A DNA stretch of 9,280 bases. It comes from Bacteroidia bacterium (GTDB taxonomy: Bacteria > Bacteroidota > Bacteroidia > Chitinophagales > Saprospiraceae). The notes beneath the pieces are model-generated. The model was given only the letters and a program-made list of their open reading frames with translations. It did not search any database and was not told the origin of the DNA. The position numbers were made by a program, and so were the translations under genes. Location of the stretch: positions 1-9,280 of the forward strand of contig JAUILM010000178.1 in the NCBI GenBank assembly GCA_030432855.1. Direction: 5' to 3'. This document shows positions 7,526-9,280 of this stretch, one piece after another; position 1 is the first letter of the stretch, and every line of letters begins with the position of its first letter.

Positions 7526-9280
7526 CTACTTCACCAATCGGGTCTCCGGGTGCATGTTATACCAGGCAAACCAAAAACTATTATGTGCGGGAAGCCGCCT
7601 GAGACGATCACCACCGGGACTTTTGATGAAGTCCTCGTTTATCTGCCACTGATGTCCTGAATCATCCAACAGTACCCCCTGCCGATAACTGTCAAACTTA
7701 AATTGCTTTCTTTCGTATACTCTGGAAGCTCCATTTCTCGAGGTGAGTACTACCAAATTCAATCCAGCGATGGTATCCTCATAGACTCGCTTGCGTTCCA
7801 GATATTTAATGCTTATGGCCAGGGGATCGGCCAGGTATCCAGGGCTTCTTATGACCAGTACCTCATCCTTATTGTTTAGACGACTATCTGTTTTAGGCAC
7901 CGGAAACATGAGGTCATCCGTCGCAAAATAATCCTGATAGGCTTTCCCTTCATCATAATTGCGCTGATGTCCGGTTTCAAGCGAAAGGACGGTAGTCTCC
8001 GGATGTTCTTCAAGCCAGGATTCCCAGGTAGTCGTCACGACTGGATAGCTCTGCAGTCGAATATCCTGACCCGAGAGAGGACCCAGCACCGGAACACCTT
8101 CCAGGGTATTCCAAAGGGATTGAGTGGCCTTATCATACATGAGTTTATTGCTACGATATAGAAAACCACTGGTACCTAAATCATGCACAATGCCATCTAC
8201 CTCCATATCATATGCCACCACAGTCCCACACAATGTACAATAGACTCCAGCGATTTTTATGTCCTCAAAGTCATCAACAAAGAACTCATGCCAGGCCAGT
8301 ATCCGTTTTGGATAGGCTCGAGCAACGCCTTTAATTACCATACCGAATACTATGTTATCCTTACCCAGATACTCCGCCTTCTGACCGGAAATCATCTTGG
8401 GGTAGCGCAGTGGAGGAATTCCATCCTGCTGTACTCCACCCCATAATATCTCATCAACTCTCACGGTGGCAGATGCATTCCTGCCCATAAAATACTTCTC
8501 AAACTTTGGGTCAATGTACTTGTAGAGTTTACCTTTAAAGTCGGTATAAAAAGGTTCATATATGTGCTCATTCTTCCACAACCACTCCATCCATGCACCA
8601 TAATCTGCACCAAAATTTACCTCAATTTTCTCTTCCAATAGGGCATTTAATTCCTTCAGTAACCAGGTATCATTGCTGAGTCGCTTTAACTCCAGAATGG
8701 GAGGGATAAAAGCATCTCTCCAATGTTCCGTTAAATATCGGATGCTCACTGCCTTCTGTTCCCGTTCATTGACGATCAAACCTTCAAATAATTGCAAGAG
8801 ATTCACCTGCTCCTGGGATCCATTATCATCAAATATAATAGCAGGCATTGCATCCGCCAGTCCCAATTGAGCCCAGTATCCATACTCTTTCACGTCGGAA
8901 GAGTTCAGCAGTCGGCCTGATCTGTCAAATCGAATCTTGCCGGTGGAAGAAAAGAGGTAAGAGCGCTCATAGCGATTACTATGCACGGCATTTCGCTTTT
9001 CTTGTTGAATCATATCGCGTTCAGCACTATGACCCAGGCTACTGATATTGTTATAATTCCGGCTGGCTGCGGAGGCCTTTATGTTTAAATGCACAACCTC
9101 CAATACCCCATCAAAAGACAATTCAAAAATATCTGTATTCGGATCACGATACAACGAACGAACTATATTGAACGCACTAAGTTGCTCCAACTGACCGTCA
9201 GGAAGTACTCGATTGACAAAGGCATCATAGTGTTTGTCCGTTTCGAATGAAGCTACCTTTTGCAAGAAATGAGAAAGAGT
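7526..9280 (-). CDS. DUF3179 domain-containing protein, 5' end outside the window
   Basis: The reading frame is open from the right edge, so the N-terminus is missing; 584 residues are present. Numbered from the TTG codon at 9265, residues about 270-575 match DUF3179 (PF11376) in order: DEILWGGVQQDGIPPL (271-286), ARAYPKRILAWHE (315-327), VYCTLCGTVVAYD (341-353), SGFLYRSNKLMYD (366-378), SLWNTLEGVPVLGPLSG (383-399) and the closing FWFAWYNMHPET (564-575). The preceding helical part with YGAWMEWLWKN (222-232) and LYKYIDPKFEKYF (247-259) is also typical of longer members. The molecular function of the family is not established. The CTLCG pair and the W-H-E are conserved features that could bind metal or be redox active, which is inference. 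A signal peptide, if any, lies outside the window. It is transcribed in the same direction as the OmpA-like pair but separated by about 840 bp, so it is probably not in that operon. Confidence 0.93.
   Translation of the reverse strand, partial: TLSHFLQKVASFETDKHYDAFVNRVLPDGQLEQLSAFNIVRSLYRDPNTDIFELSFDGVLEVVHLNIKASAASRNYNNISSLGHSAERDMIQQEKRNAVHSNRYERSYLFSSTGKIRFDRSGRLLNSSDVKEYGYWAQLGLADAMPAIIFDDNGSQEQVNLLQLFEGLIVNEREQKAVSIRYLTEHWRDAFIPPILELKRLSNDTWLLKELNALLEEKIEVNFGADYGAWMEWLWKNEHIYEPFYTDFKGKLYKYIDPKFEKYFMGRNASATVRVDEILWGGVQQDGIPPLRYPKMISGQKAEYLGKDNIVFGMVIKGVARAYPKRILAWHEFFVDDFEDIKIAGVYCTLCGTVVAYDMEVDGIVHDLGTSGFLYRSNKLMYDKATQSLWNTLEGVPVLGPLSGQDIRLQSYPVVTTTWESWLEEHPETTVLSLETGHQRNYDEGKAYQDYFATDDLMFPVPKTDSRLNNKDEVLVIRSPGYLADPLAISIKYLERKRVYEDTIAGLNLVVLTSRNGASRVYERKQFKFDSYRQGVLLDDSGHQWQINEDFIKSPGGDRLRRLPAHNSFWFAWYNMHPETRLVK

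Overview
The window looks like part of a Bacteroidota chromosome, probably a free-living or marine Cytophagales/Flavobacteriia-type organism. Four points suggest this: moderate-to-low GC with AT-rich spacers, no clear Shine-Dalgarno sequences, a lipoprotein whose Cys is followed by G-S-E-D (similar to the surface-export signal of Bacteroidota lipoproteins), and the gene families present. The genus cannot be told from the sequence.

Layout. The left edge (1 to about 135, minus) holds what looks like the decayed C-terminus of a LuxR-type helix-turn-helix regulator. A 500-residue lipoprotein of unknown function (325-1827, plus) follows. It is convergent with a probable two-gene minus-strand unit. 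The first gene of that unit (4878-6686) encodes a 602-residue secreted protein: an N-terminal domain resembling DUF2846, two related beta-sandwich modules and a C-terminal OmpA-like peptidoglycan-binding domain. The second (2020-4812) encodes a 930-residue protein with an Asp-box (BNR) propeller, a lipase-like alpha/beta-hydrolase domain and a C-terminal jelly-roll-like domain. In the hydrolase domain the nucleophile elbow reads GHGRG, so the expected Ser is Gly. The gap between the convergent genes (1828-2019) holds a protein-like but frame-broken minus-strand remnant. After about 840 bp without an intact gene (6687-7525), a DUF3179 protein (7526-9280, minus) runs off the right edge and lacks its N-terminus.

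How the genes may work together. The OmpA-like protein and the propeller/pseudo-lipase protein are on the same strand, 65 bp apart, and both appear to be exported. An envelope-anchored partner and a multi-domain binding protein are a reasonable inference but unproven. The lipoprotein and DUF3179 protein have no visible functional link to them. Broken gene pieces in three spacers suggest a region of gene turnover. I found no CRISPR array, tRNA, rRNA, intact insertion sequence or recognisable defence system.
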